DNA of 33,650 nucleotides from assembly GCA_964433135.1 (NCBI GenBank), contig CAYSQW010000038.1, forward strand, positions 1-33,650, in the 5' to 3' direction. A model generated the notes under the pieces. That model had not been told where the DNA came from and searched no databases. It saw nothing but the letters and a program-made list of their open reading frames with translations. The translations under genes were made by a program, and so were the position numbers. Shown here one piece after another: positions 8,647 to 17,146 of this stretch; position 1 is the stretch's first letter; each line of letters starts with the position of its first letter. Source of the stretch: CAYSQW01 sp964433135. Its GTDB lineage: Bacteria > Acidobacteriota > Aminicenantia > Aminicenantales > Aminicenantaceae.

Positions 8647-9891
8647 ATGCGGTTCCGCCTCGCGTACGGGATCAAGGGGATTCTTCTTGCCTTCGTTTTT
8701 CTACCGGTCTTAGTGTCCGGAGAGCTTGCAGCCGGGGAACGTCTTCCCATCGGACGCATCACCATTGAAGGTCTCAAGCGCACCCGGATCGCTACGGTCT
8801 GCCGGATCCTCAATTTGCAGAAGGGCATTCTCTGGACGCCGGAGGCGCGTGAACTGGCGGAAAGGCGGCTGCGCAATTTCGGCACCTTCACGAATATCTC
8901 GATCGAGGAAAGCGTCCGGGAAGAGCATGTCGATCTGCTTATCCATCTGGAGGATCGCTGGACGCTGTTTCCCTTCCCGGTCTTTACGACGGGAAGCGGC
9001 TCATCATACGGTTTAGGCATTTTCGAGCGCAACTTCCTGGGCAGGCAAAAAAACGTGGGCGCGATTTTCCTGATCAAACAGAGAAAGCCGCGGCTTTTCG
9101 TGCTTTACAACGATCCCCACTTCTTATCCTGGAACTGGGAGTTGATCGTAACGGCCGGTTTCAGCGAGGACAGTATCGTCGATTTTATCAAGGAGCAGAC
9201 CACGGCATCGGCTTCTCTCCGCTACCGGTTCAGCGATTATTTCTCGCTGCTCGGAGGCTTGCGGACCACACGCTATCGTCATGCCGAGGGAGCCGTCACG
9301 CCGATCGATGGAGACAGCTGGCGGGTCCTGTTGGAAGCTGAATACAACCGCCTTCTCATGGATGAGGATTACTTCCAGGGAGCCTCATTCCAGGCCGCGA
9401 TGGATCATGATCTGGGATTCTCTGACTTTGCCGTAACCCGGTTCCGGGCCAAGACCGCTCTCTATCATCGGGCGTTCGCGGACCACACTCTGGCGGCGAA
9501 TGCATGGATCTCCCTTAGCGACAAGACGCCCTACGGATTCGGATATGTTCTGGGCGGAAAGGGGGCCCGGGACACGCTTCCCGTCAAGGGTTATCGGGAT
9601 AACGAGTTCATTGCCGATCAGGTCCTTTCCGGCAATCTCGAGTACCGGATCCCCGTTTTCAAGTCGCGAGGCTTCATTTTATCGGCCGTGGGTTTCACCG
9701 ACTATGCCTTTTTTGCCGACACGCCTTCCCGGATTTTTTCCGGAGAATCGATGATGGGCCTGGGGATGGCGGTTCGGCTCTACGTCCGCCGGGTGGCGGT
9801 TCCCGCTTTTCAACTCTACGGCACGTATCTGCCGAAGCGCGATATATTTGAAATCGGTTTCTCGGTGGGAGCCGGTCCCGGGAGGCGGTAA
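8647..9891 (+). CDS. Single-POTRA BamA/TamA-type outer-membrane barrel protein
   Basis: A 414-aa Omp85-superfamily candidate. A signal peptide (about 1-29) precedes one POTRA domain (about 35-105: IGRITIEGLKRTRIATVCRI through HVDLLIHLEDRW). The remainder (about 108-414) is rich in alternating aromatic and hydrophobic strands, fitting a 16-strand barrel. A glycine-rich GKGARDTLPVKGYRDN segment (about 305-320) resembles the region of the lid-loop RGY motif in Omp85 proteins. BamA has five POTRAs, so this is a reduced form; a lipid/protein export or surface-assembly role is inferred only from the fold. An in-frame stop at 8635 makes ATG 8647 the natural start, but no good Shine-Dalgarno is seen. 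The C-terminus lacks the usual terminal Phe. Confidence 0.77.
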   Translation: MRFRLAYGIKGILLAFVFLPVLVSGELAAGERLPIGRITIEGLKRTRIATVCRILNLQKGILWTPEARELAERRLRNFGTFTNISIEESVREEHVDLLIHLEDRWTLFPFPVFTTGSGSSYGLGIFERNFLGRQKNVGAIFLIKQRKPRLFVLYNDPHFLSWNWELIVTAGFSEDSIVDFIKEQTTASASLRYRFSDYFSLLGGLRTTRYRHAEGAVTPIDGDSWRVLLEAEYNRLLMDEDYFQGASFQAAMDHDLGFSDFAVTRFRAKTALYHRAFADHTLAANAWISLSDKTPYGFGYVLGGKGARDTLPVKGYRDNEFIADQVLSGNLEYRIPVFKSRGFILSAVGFTDYAFFADTPSRIFSGESMMGLGMAVRLYVRRVAVPAFQLYGTYLPKRDIFEIGFSVGAGPGRR

Positions 9892-10092
9892 ATCTCTTTC
9901 GGATTTTTCCCCCGGGATCATCAAGGCACTGCGGGATGACGGCTTTTCGAACGAACCCGCGGGTTTTCGTGGCGTTCTCCACCCGCGCAAACACCTCAGC
10001 CGGAATAATGCATTTTTAATTGAAATTTTTGAACGATACCACATGGGGACCGTATGAATGAATAATATTCTCAGGATTGCAGGGAGAGAGAC

Positions 10093-11439
10093 ATGCCGGA
10101 CAAAAGGACCCGATTTTCCCGTTTGAACAGGCGCGGTTTTATCCGGTCATCCTTTACCGCCGCCGCGGGACTGGGATGGGCGGGAAATACAGGGCTGTTC
10201 GGACGAAACCGCCGGGAACTCCCGGAGGAACAATCCGGGATCAAGGAATACAGGACCCTGGGGCGTACGGGATTCAAGGTCTCGGATATCGGATTCGGCG
10301 CCGGAAATCTGACCGATCCCGCCCTGTTTTCAGCCGCCCTGGAAGCCGGGGTCAATTATATCGACACGGCCGAACATTATGCCCGGGGAAACTCGGAGCG
10401 GACCATCGGTCAAGTCATCAAGGACAGAGATCGAAAATAACTGTTCATCACCGGAAAACTGAATTTCGGCTTTGGAAAGTCCACCAAGGAAGGGCTCAAG
10501 GATCGAGCGTTGAAGTGTTTGGAAAGGCTCCAAACCGACTACCTCGACTGCTTGATGATCCACATGACCCCCTCCATCGATCAGATCAAACATGAGGACT
10601 ATCACGAAGCCGTTCGGGAACTGAAAGCCGAGGGGCGGGTCAGGTTCACCGGGCTCTCCAACCACGGCGTGGAATATCGGATCGCCGGTTTCATCAAGGA
10701 TCCCATGGATCGAATCATCCTCGCCGCCGCGGAGGACGGCCGCTTCGATGTCGTTCTGTTCACCTACAACTTCATCCAGAGAGAGAAGGGTGAAAGGATT
10801 CTTGCCGCATGCCGAGAACACAACATGGGTGCCACTCTGATGAAGACGAATCCGGTGCGGACCTACAACGATATCCGGGATATGTACGCGCGGATGCGGG
10901 AAAGGGGAAGAGTCACCGCAGCGGCTGAAAAAATCATTAGCGAATACAAGGCGCGCGCCGATAAGGGCAGGGAGTTTGCCGAAAAATACGGATTGAGCGG
11001 TGGCGGGGAGGTTCAGGGTGCTGCGATCAAATTCTGTCTCGGCAATCCCGATGTGCATTCCGTGTGCGCGACCATAAACACGTTTGAAGATCTCGAGTTT
11101 TATGTATCCCTTTCAGGGGGGAGGCTTGAGCCGGCCGAGGAGGGGATGCTGACGGATTACGAATCCTTTTCCGGAAACATGTATTGCCGTCACGCCTGCG
11201 GCGAGTGCGAACCGGCCTGTTCTCATGAAGTTCCGATCAATACCATCATGCGCTACCAGCATTACTTCATGAGTCAGGGCCGGGAGAAACACGCGCTGCA
11301 AAAGTATGCTGCGCTCCCGAATGCCAACGCGGACGCCTGCATGGATTGTTCCGGCGCCTGTGAGACGGCCTGCCGCTTCGGCGTTCCGATCCAGGGGCTT
11401 CTCATGGCCGCCCACCAGAATCTTGCACTGGACGCTTGA
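10093..11439 (+). pseudogene. Tat-type aldo/keto reductase with 2x[4Fe-4S] tail, broken by one in-frame stop
   Basis: One reading frame runs 10093-11439 except for TAA at 10438-10440 (codon 116). The product would be an aldo/keto reductase: D91 (YIDTAEHY), Y96, K122 (LFITGK) and H157 (LMIH) form the catalytic tetrad. The stop falls between Y96 and K122, so neither half holds a full active site. The C-terminus has CxxxCxxCxxxC and CxxCxxxCxxxC clusters for two [4Fe-4S] centres, the usual tail of ferredoxin-linked AKRs. NRRGFIR (12-18) plus an Ala/Gly stretch is a twin-arginine signal. Codon use and motifs downstream of the stop are intact, so this is a recent nonsense mutation, a base-calling error or, less likely, readthrough. 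A TTG at 10510 could only restart a fragment. Confidence 0.82.
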
Positions 11440-11456
11440 GCATCGTTGAAGCCTGA

Positions 11457-11503
11457 TATCAAAAAACGTGATGCACGGGTCAACCGATTTTATCAAAAAA
11501 CGT
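11457..11503 (+). repeat. 13-bp direct repeat upstream of padR: candidate operator
   Basis: TATCAAAAAACGT occurs at 11457-11469 and again at 11491-11503, 34 bp apart (about three helical turns). The second copy ends 22 bp before ATG 11526. Neighbouring genes rarely carry such A-tract repeats. PadR regulators commonly autoregulate, so this is a candidate binding site (inference). Confidence 0.45.
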
Positions 11504-11525
11504 TATTAAATATATACGGAGAAAA

Positions 11526-11849
11526 ATGATGAAGCTTTTGTCCCGGATAGAGGAACTTATCCTCCTGTCGATTTGGAAACTGGGGGACCAAGCCTACGGC
11601 ATGGCCATCCGGGAGGAGATCATCGGGATCACCGGTATGAACTGGCTGTTGGGGGCTGTTTACGGCCCTTTAAGCCGTCTGCTCAAAAAGAATTTTGTCG
11701 CAACCACCATGGGAGAGCCGACACCGGAAAGAGGGGGGCGGGCCAAAGCCTATTTCAGATTGACGCCGGAGGGGAAAAAAGAGTTGGCCCGGATCCAGGA
11801 AGTCAATGCCGTCCTCTGGAGGAATGTCCCAAAAATCAAAATACGATGA
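11526..11849 (+). CDS. PadR-family transcriptional regulator (first copy)
   Basis: A 107-aa winged-helix protein of the PadR N-terminal domain type, with little or no C-terminal dimer helix. The sequence LLSIWKLGDQAYGMAIREEI, the later GAVYGPLSRLLKKNFV and the wing (GEPTPERGGRAKAYFRLTPEGKKEL) match the family. Its stop codon overlaps the permease start (ATGA at 11846-11849), so it is translationally coupled to that gene and likely represses it or the shared operon. GGAG at 11518-11521 serves ATG 11526 or ATG 11529; the choice changes only one residue. A second PadR-permease pair lies at 29355-32304. Confidence 0.9.
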   Translation: MMKLLSRIEELILLSIWKLGDQAYGMAIREEIIGITGMNWLLGAVYGPLSRLLKKNFVATTMGEPTPERGGRAKAYFRLTPEGKKELARIQEVNAVLWRNVPKIKIR

Positions 11850-14416
11850 AAAAATACGATAAGAATACATGCCGGCCGCCCCGGGCGGCCGAATTCCTGC
11901 TCAAACGGATGATCGACGGCCGTATCAGCAACCCGGCTCTGGGAGACCTGGAGGAGCAATTCCGAGCCATGGCTGCCGAAAGGGGCTTGTTCTTTTCCCG
12001 GCTCCTATACTGGCTGCAGATCTATCCGGTTTTTATAAACATGATCTTAGAAATATTAATTGGTGGGGGGATTATGTTGAACAGCTATTTCAAATCCGCC
12101 GTAAGGTACATTCTGAGGAAAAAGTTTTTTTCCTTTATCAATATTCTGGGACTTGCCGTTGGAATGGCCTGCTTCATCCTGATCTCGATCTGGGTTCAGG
12201 ATGAATTGAGTTTTGATGAGTTTCATGAGAACAAGGACCGGTTGTATCTGCTCTCTATAACGCATCCGAATGATATCGTTGATAGGAATGTCCCTTACGC
12301 CCTCGCGTCCGTACTGGCCGGGGAATTTCCCGAGATCAGCGATTACACCCGGATATATAAGCTGTCCGCTCTGAAGACCTGTTCGTTCAGATATCAACCG
12401 GATGACGGCCCGCCGGCCATGTTTTATGAAGACAGCGTCAATCTTGTCGATGCCGGTTTTTTTTCCATGTTTTCTTTTCCTTTTGTTGACGGCAGTCCTG
12501 AAACTGCCCTGCGGGATCGAAACGCACTGGTCATAAATGAAAAAATCGCACACAAGTATTTCGGAACGGAAAATCCTCTCGGCAAAAAATTGACCCTCAA
12601 CAACCGGAGCGACCTGATCGTAACCGGAGTGGTCAGGGTCCCGGAGAATTCCGCCCTCCGGTTCGATTTCATGGCGCTATTGGAGCCCGGATTATCGGAT
12701 GACTGGAATTGGCGGGATCCTTCTTTTCTGCTCCTCGATGAGAAGGCTTCCGTCGACGGTTTCAGAGCAAAGATATCAGGATCACTCAACGAACACTTTC
12801 CACTCCGTCTCCCCGGAGCTTTTAAAGTCGACATCCTGCCCATCACCGAGCTCCACCTCAATTTCGGGCGCAAGATTTATGTGTATCTCTTTTCCTTGAT
12901 CGCGATTTTCATCCTTTTCATCGCATGCGTCAATTATATGAACCTTGCGACGGCCGGTTCCACAAAACGGGCCAGGGAAGTGGGTCTGCGCAAGGTGGTG
13001 GGCGCCGGGAGATCGCAGCTCGCTTTTCAGTTTATGGGTGAATCGATCCTTTTATCCGCCCTGGCTTTTCTGCTTTCACTGCCGGTGGTCAAGTTGTCGC
13101 TTCCCGTGCTCAACAATCTGACAGGGAAGCACTTGAGTCTCTTCCCATTCCAAAACGCATATATGGTTCCGCTTTTATTCGGCTTGATCCTCTTTGTGGG
13201 GATCGTTTCGGGGAGTTATCCCGCATTGTACTTATCCTCGGGGAAACCCATCGATCGATTAAGGAGCATAACCGGCTATCGGGCCAATCGCTCACTGTTT
13301 CGGGTCATTTCAGTCGTCGGTCAGTTCGCCATTTCCGTGCTCCTGATCGCCTGTACGATGGTGGTTTTCAAACAGCTCAACTTCGTCCGCAACAGGCCCC
13401 TCGGATTCGATACCGATTATGTGCTGAAAATCCCCATGAATGACGGACTGAGAAGAAGCTATGAAAGCTTTAAGAACCGGCTCCTCCAAAATCCCAATGT
13501 ATCAGCCGTTTCCGCCAGTCAGGCGATCCCTTATGATGAAGATTACAAAACAAGCGGACTGGAGTGGAATACGAAAGATTCGGGTATGGTCCCCATGGTC
13601 AGGTATTCGATCGTCGACTATGACTATATCGAATTGTATGAAATGGAGGTTCTGGACGGCCGCAGCTTTTCCATGCGGTTTTCCGGGGATCGGGAAAATT
13701 TTATCATCAATCAAACCGCGGCGGAGTACATGAATATGAAATCCCCGGTTGGGAAGAGGCTGAAATTTTGGGGCAGGGAAGGCCGGATCATCGGGGTGGT
13801 CAAAGATTTTCATCATGTATCGCTCCACAATGAAATCATGCCCCATGTCTTTACAATCAATCCCAGGTTTCACCGCGGATTGAAATATATATCGGTCAAA
13901 GTCAATTCCACCGGGTTGTCGGATACGATAAAATCCATTCAAGCCGCGGCGTCCACGGCCGCTCCCGACTTTCCTTTTGAATACGCATTCCTTGATCAGG
14001 GAATCGGGAACCTCTACCGGGCGGAGCAGGATTTGGGGAAAATATTCAGCTATTTTGCTTTTTTGGCCATTTTCATCTCCTGTTTGGGGATATTCGGCCT
14101 GTCGGCCTTTACGGCGCAGCAGCGGATCAAGGAGATCGGGATCCGCAAGGTGCTCGGCTGTTCGGTTTCAGGAATCATCATCATGCTGTCGAAAAAGTTT
14201 TCACTCTGGGTGCTTCTTTCCAATCTGATAGCTTGGCCCATCGGCTATTATGTCATGTCGAAATGGCTGCGGAATTTTGCGTACCGGACCGATTTCAAGC
14301 TGACTGTTTTCATTCTGGCCGGAGTTTTGTCGTTGATTATCGCCGCCCTTCCGGTTGGGTACCAGGCGCTGAAAGCCGCTGTTGCCGATCCTGTCGAATC
14401 ATTGCGTTATGAGTAA
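11846..14416 (+). CDS. FtsX/MacB-type ABC transporter permease with prefix domain (first copy)
   Basis: An 856-aa integral membrane protein. Residues 1-75 form a short soluble permease-prefix region (PPRAAEFLLKRMIDG, GDLEEQFRAMAAERG). A first membrane helix follows at about 97-116 (ILGLAVGMACFILISIWV), then a MacB-like periplasmic domain. Next is an FtsX core at about 345-470 with the hallmark ATAGSTKRAREVGLRKVVGA, a second MacB-like domain, and a second FtsX core at about 730-856 with IKEIGIRKVLG. That gives about eight helices, a tandem duplicated permease. No ATPase gene is adjacent, so it must use one encoded elsewhere. It probably moves lipid, peptide or lipoprotein cargo (inference). 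It overlaps the padR gene by 4 bp. ATG 12074 is an internal alternative that would drop the prefix domain. Confidence 0.9.
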   Translation: MKKYDKNTCRPPRAAEFLLKRMIDGRISNPALGDLEEQFRAMAAERGLFFSRLLYWLQIYPVFINMILEILIGGGIMLNSYFKSAVRYILRKKFFSFINILGLAVGMACFILISIWVQDELSFDEFHENKDRLYLLSITHPNDIVDRNVPYALASVLAGEFPEISDYTRIYKLSALKTCSFRYQPDDGPPAMFYEDSVNLVDAGFFSMFSFPFVDGSPETALRDRNALVINEKIAHKYFGTENPLGKKLTLNNRSDLIVTGVVRVPENSALRFDFMALLEPGLSDDWNWRDPSFLLLDEKASVDGFRAKISGSLNEHFPLRLPGAFKVDILPITELHLNFGRKIYVYLFSLIAIFILFIACVNYMNLATAGSTKRAREVGLRKVVGAGRSQLAFQFMGESILLSALAFLLSLPVVKLSLPVLNNLTGKHLSLFPFQNAYMVPLLFGLILFVGIVSGSYPALYLSSGKPIDRLRSITGYRANRSLFRVISVVGQFAISVLLIACTMVVFKQLNFVRNRPLGFDTDYVLKIPMNDGLRRSYESFKNRLLQNPNVSAVSASQAIPYDEDYKTSGLEWNTKDSGMVPMVRYSIVDYDYIELYEMEVLDGRSFSMRFSGDRENFIINQTAAEYMNMKSPVGKRLKFWGREGRIIGVVKDFHHVSLHNEIMPHVFTINPRFHRGLKYISVKVNSTGLSDTIKSIQAAASTAAPDFPFEYAFLDQGIGNLYRAEQDLGKIFSYFAFLAIFISCLGIFGLSAFTAQQRIKEIGIRKVLGCSVSGIIIMLSKKFSLWVLLSNLIAWPIGYYVMSKWLRNFAYRTDFKLTVFILAGVLSLIIAALPVGYQALKAAVADPVESLRYE

Positions 14417-14750
14417 ATTGGTTTTATAAAATGGGCTGTCGGCCCTTTGCGTTGATGATGAAGGTCTTGATTTCCGGAAGCGATATTATATTATTTGAGA
14501 AAATCGGCCCGTTTCTCGTACTGATAGGAATAAAGGGTGATATTCTATTTATATTTCCGGCATGTTCTTTTGAGGAGCGGAGTGAGTGGGCTGTTCGAAT
14601 GTGAACATTTACGGAAGCAAGCGGACATAAAGAGTTGATTATTGGGTGGATAACCCTTAGTGATCCTATTGGCATGTTTTTCGCACAATAAATCAAAAAG
14701 GCAATATGAGATAAACAAAATCTTTAAATCAGGTATTTGAAGGAATTCTG
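14417..14750. other. Intergenic region between permease and serine hydrolase
   Basis: About 330 bp without a convincing gene. A small GGGC/GCCC hairpin lies at about 14441-14453 just after the permease stop and may end that transcript. The remainder is AT-rich and presumably holds the promoter of the downstream hydrolase-ankyrin pair, but no clear -35/-10 pair could be chosen. A 90-codon minus-strand frame here has no ribosome site or recognisable motif. Confidence 0.5.
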
Positions 14751-16217
14751 ATGATGCGAAAAATATCGATCATCTTCTTATGGTTGGTTTTTATCCCCGG
14801 TGGATTTGCCCTGCAAATCCCCACCGAGACAACACTCGGCAGGACGATGGATAAATTTGTGAAAGCGGAAGTTGAACATGATCTTTTCTCCGGCGCTGTT
14901 CTTGCGGCTGAAGATGGAAAGATAATTTACAGTGGCGCCTTCGGATACGCTGATAAAGAGAGCAGGGCGCCTAACAGGATCAACACGAAATTCAATGTCG
15001 GATCTGTCGGCAAAACATTTACGGCGGTCTTGATCATGCAGCTGGTCGAACAGGGGAAAATAAAACTCACCGACACCCTGGATAAATATCTTCCGGATTT
15101 TCCTTATGAGGAAAAGAGCAAAATACAGATACGCCATCTGTTGAATCATACATCCGGGCTCGGTAATTATTTCAGTCACAAAGATTATGAATCCAAGATG
15201 CCGGTTCTGAGAAAGATTAAGGACGCATTGCCGCTCGTCTATACGCAAAAGCCTTTGTTTGATCCGGGAACGGAATACAAGTATTCAAACTCCGGAATGT
15301 TGATACTGGGTGCCATTATCGAGAAGGTTACCGGGACCAGCTACCGGGATTATCTGAAAACTCGGCTGCTCGATCCGATCGGGATGACAGATTCCGGGAT
15401 CTATTACCCAGAGGAGATTGTTCCCGACCGGTCGATCGGCTACACTAAAAAAAGCGACGAGACCTACGAGATTGAGACGGAGAATGAATTTCCGGCTTTT
15501 TCAGACGGCGGTTTGTATTCCACCGCCGAAGACATGCTGAAATATGACGTTGCGTTGAGAGAAAACCGCCTTCTTTCGCAAAAAAGCGAAGAGATCATGT
15601 TCACGATATTTCCTCCTGCGGAAGGTTACGCGTTCGGTTGGGAAAAAGGTCTATTGTTGGGATCAGAGTATGTGGGGCATGTCGGCGGCTGTCCTGGGTT
15701 CGCGGCGGATTTCATGCGGTTTCCTAAAGAGCGGATCGTGGTCATCGTACTGTCCAACTATACGGAGGGGGGCACTTTGCTGGCAGCGAAATTGCATCAT
15801 CTCGTTCTCGGAGCCGATGAGAACAAAATCCCCCTGGCCACGAAATATGATTATGATTTTAAGAAGGGGAGATATCTCGGCGAGGTGGTGAAAGATTATA
15901 AAGCTTCCATTGTTTATCTGGATAAGAATATCAAAGGACCAGAGCCGCATTTGCCTTCGCTTTTCGGCGCCGCCCGCTCGAGAATATTCGGGAATATCGA
16001 AGTGGAAGAAGGAATCGAATTGCTGCAGCGATATTTGACGCTCAATCCGCAAGCTTCTCCGCGAACGGAGGCGGCGGTGTGGTGGCTGACTGGAAAGGGA
16101 TATGAACAGTTGAAAAACACGGAAAAAGCGGAGGAGTGCTATAAAAAAAGTCTTAAGATCGATCCGGATTTTATCCGGGCTAAAGAATCACTCCAGCAGC
16201 TCACAGAGGAAAAATGA
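14751..16217 (+). CDS. Secreted serine hydrolase (class C beta-lactamase fold) with TPR tail, second copy
   Basis: A 488-aa relative of the enzyme at 6921-8390 with the same architecture. It has a signal peptide (about 1-21), SVGK (S85-K88), YSN (178-180) and HVG (310-312), then TPR-like helices ending KAEECYKKSLKIDPDFIRAKE. The catalytic set is complete, so it should be active as a peptidase, esterase or beta-lactamase-like enzyme in the periplasm. AAGGA lies about 8-13 nt before ATG 14751/14754. The stop overlaps the start of the ankyrin gene (ATGA at 16214-16217), so the two proteins are made together. The chemistry is known from the family; the substrate is not. Confidence 0.88.
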   Translation: MMRKISIIFLWLVFIPGGFALQIPTETTLGRTMDKFVKAEVEHDLFSGAVLAAEDGKIIYSGAFGYADKESRAPNRINTKFNVGSVGKTFTAVLIMQLVEQGKIKLTDTLDKYLPDFPYEEKSKIQIRHLLNHTSGLGNYFSHKDYESKMPVLRKIKDALPLVYTQKPLFDPGTEYKYSNSGMLILGAIIEKVTGTSYRDYLKTRLLDPIGMTDSGIYYPEEIVPDRSIGYTKKSDETYEIETENEFPAFSDGGLYSTAEDMLKYDVALRENRLLSQKSEEIMFTIFPPAEGYAFGWEKGLLLGSEYVGHVGGCPGFAADFMRFPKERIVVIVLSNYTEGGTLLAAKLHHLVLGADENKIPLATKYDYDFKKGRYLGEVVKDYKASIVYLDKNIKGPEPHLPSLFGAARSRIFGNIEVEEGIELLQRYLTLNPQASPRTEAAVWWLTGKGYEQLKNTEKAEECYKKSLKIDPDFIRAKESLQQLTEEK

Positions 16218-17125
16218 TTATTAAAATATTTAATGGATTCAAGCCCGGTTCCTGGGGGCAAGGACACATCGTCACATTTATATTTCTGGTTGTTTTATCA
16301 GTCTTGACAGTCGCATCCGAGATGCCCGCGGAGACGATCTTCACCGCCGCGAAAAACGGTGATCTGGAGGCTGTAAAGGCGATCGCGGCACGGGATCCTT
16401 CCCGGGTGAACGCCGTGGATGACGAGAAATACACGCCGCTTCACTGGGCCTGTATCCGGGCGCATTGGGATGTCGCCGAATATCTGATCGAGCAGGGCGC
16501 GGAGCTTAACCTGCAGGGAGGCGACGGCGGAAGCCCTCTCAACTGGGCCGCTCATCATGACCATGTGGAAATCATCAAATTGATGATATCGAAGGGAGCG
16601 AAGCTCAACATCCCAAACCAATGGGGGATGACGGAGCTGCACACCGCCGTCTGGAGAGGGAATGCCCGTGTGGCCGCATATCTTCTAGACAAGGGCGCGG
16701 ACCCGAACATCAAGACCAAAGAAGGTTGGACCGCCATGCATTATGCTTTTCGCAGCGGACACGACCATGTCATCGAACTGCTTAAAAGAAAAGGGATTTC
16801 CCTTGATTCGCAGGACAATGCGGGGCGTTATCCGCGGCATCTCTATTTTAAAAAGCCGAACCCCGTCACCTTGCCCACCCGGCAATTGGATGAATACATC
16901 GGGAAATACTACATCGGGGATTTTCTACTGCTTGAGATCTGGCGGGAAGGGGACCGTTTGAAGGTCATGGAGTTCGGCCCCGACGAAATCTATCCCGTCG
17001 CCGCGGATTTCTTCTATTTCAAGCAGGCTCCCTGGACTTTGATTTTTTCCCGGGATAATAACGGAAAGATCCACCACGCCCAGCTTTCTTTTATAAGGAG
17101 GTCGTATACGATCTTCAGAAAATAG
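16214..17125 (+). CDS. Membrane-anchored or exported ankyrin-repeat protein with hydrolase-associated C-terminal domain
   Basis: A 303-aa protein. A hydrophobic segment at about 19-35 acts as signal or anchor. Four to five ankyrin repeats follow (about 38-200), with clear TPLHWAC, SPLNWAA, TELHTAV and TAMHYAF helix starts. The last ~80 residues (LDEYIGKYYIGDFLLLEIWREG...) resemble the small beta domain (DUF3471-like) usually found at the C-terminus of class C serine hydrolases. Because the gene overlaps such a hydrolase lacking that domain, the two probably act as partners, with the ankyrin part as binding platform (inference). A CGGCG/CGCCG hairpin just after the stop, in the 21-bp gap to a convergent gene, may end transcription. 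Confidence 0.8.
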   Translation: MIIKIFNGFKPGSWGQGHIVTFIFLVVLSVLTVASEMPAETIFTAAKNGDLEAVKAIAARDPSRVNAVDDEKYTPLHWACIRAHWDVAEYLIEQGAELNLQGGDGGSPLNWAAHHDHVEIIKLMISKGAKLNIPNQWGMTELHTAVWRGNARVAAYLLDKGADPNIKTKEGWTAMHYAFRSGHDHVIELLKRKGISLDSQDNAGRYPRHLYFKKPNPVTLPTRQLDEYIGKYYIGDFLLLEIWREGDRLKVMEFGPDEIYPVAADFFYFKQAPWTLIFSRDNNGKIHHAQLSFIRRSYTIFRK

Positions 17126-17146
17126 AGCCGAACGGCGTCCCGCCGC

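Noticed and set aside
14424..14696. 90-codon minus-strand frame in the permease-hydrolase gap
   Set aside because: No ribosome site, no motif, and sequence content fits noncoding AT-rich DNA.
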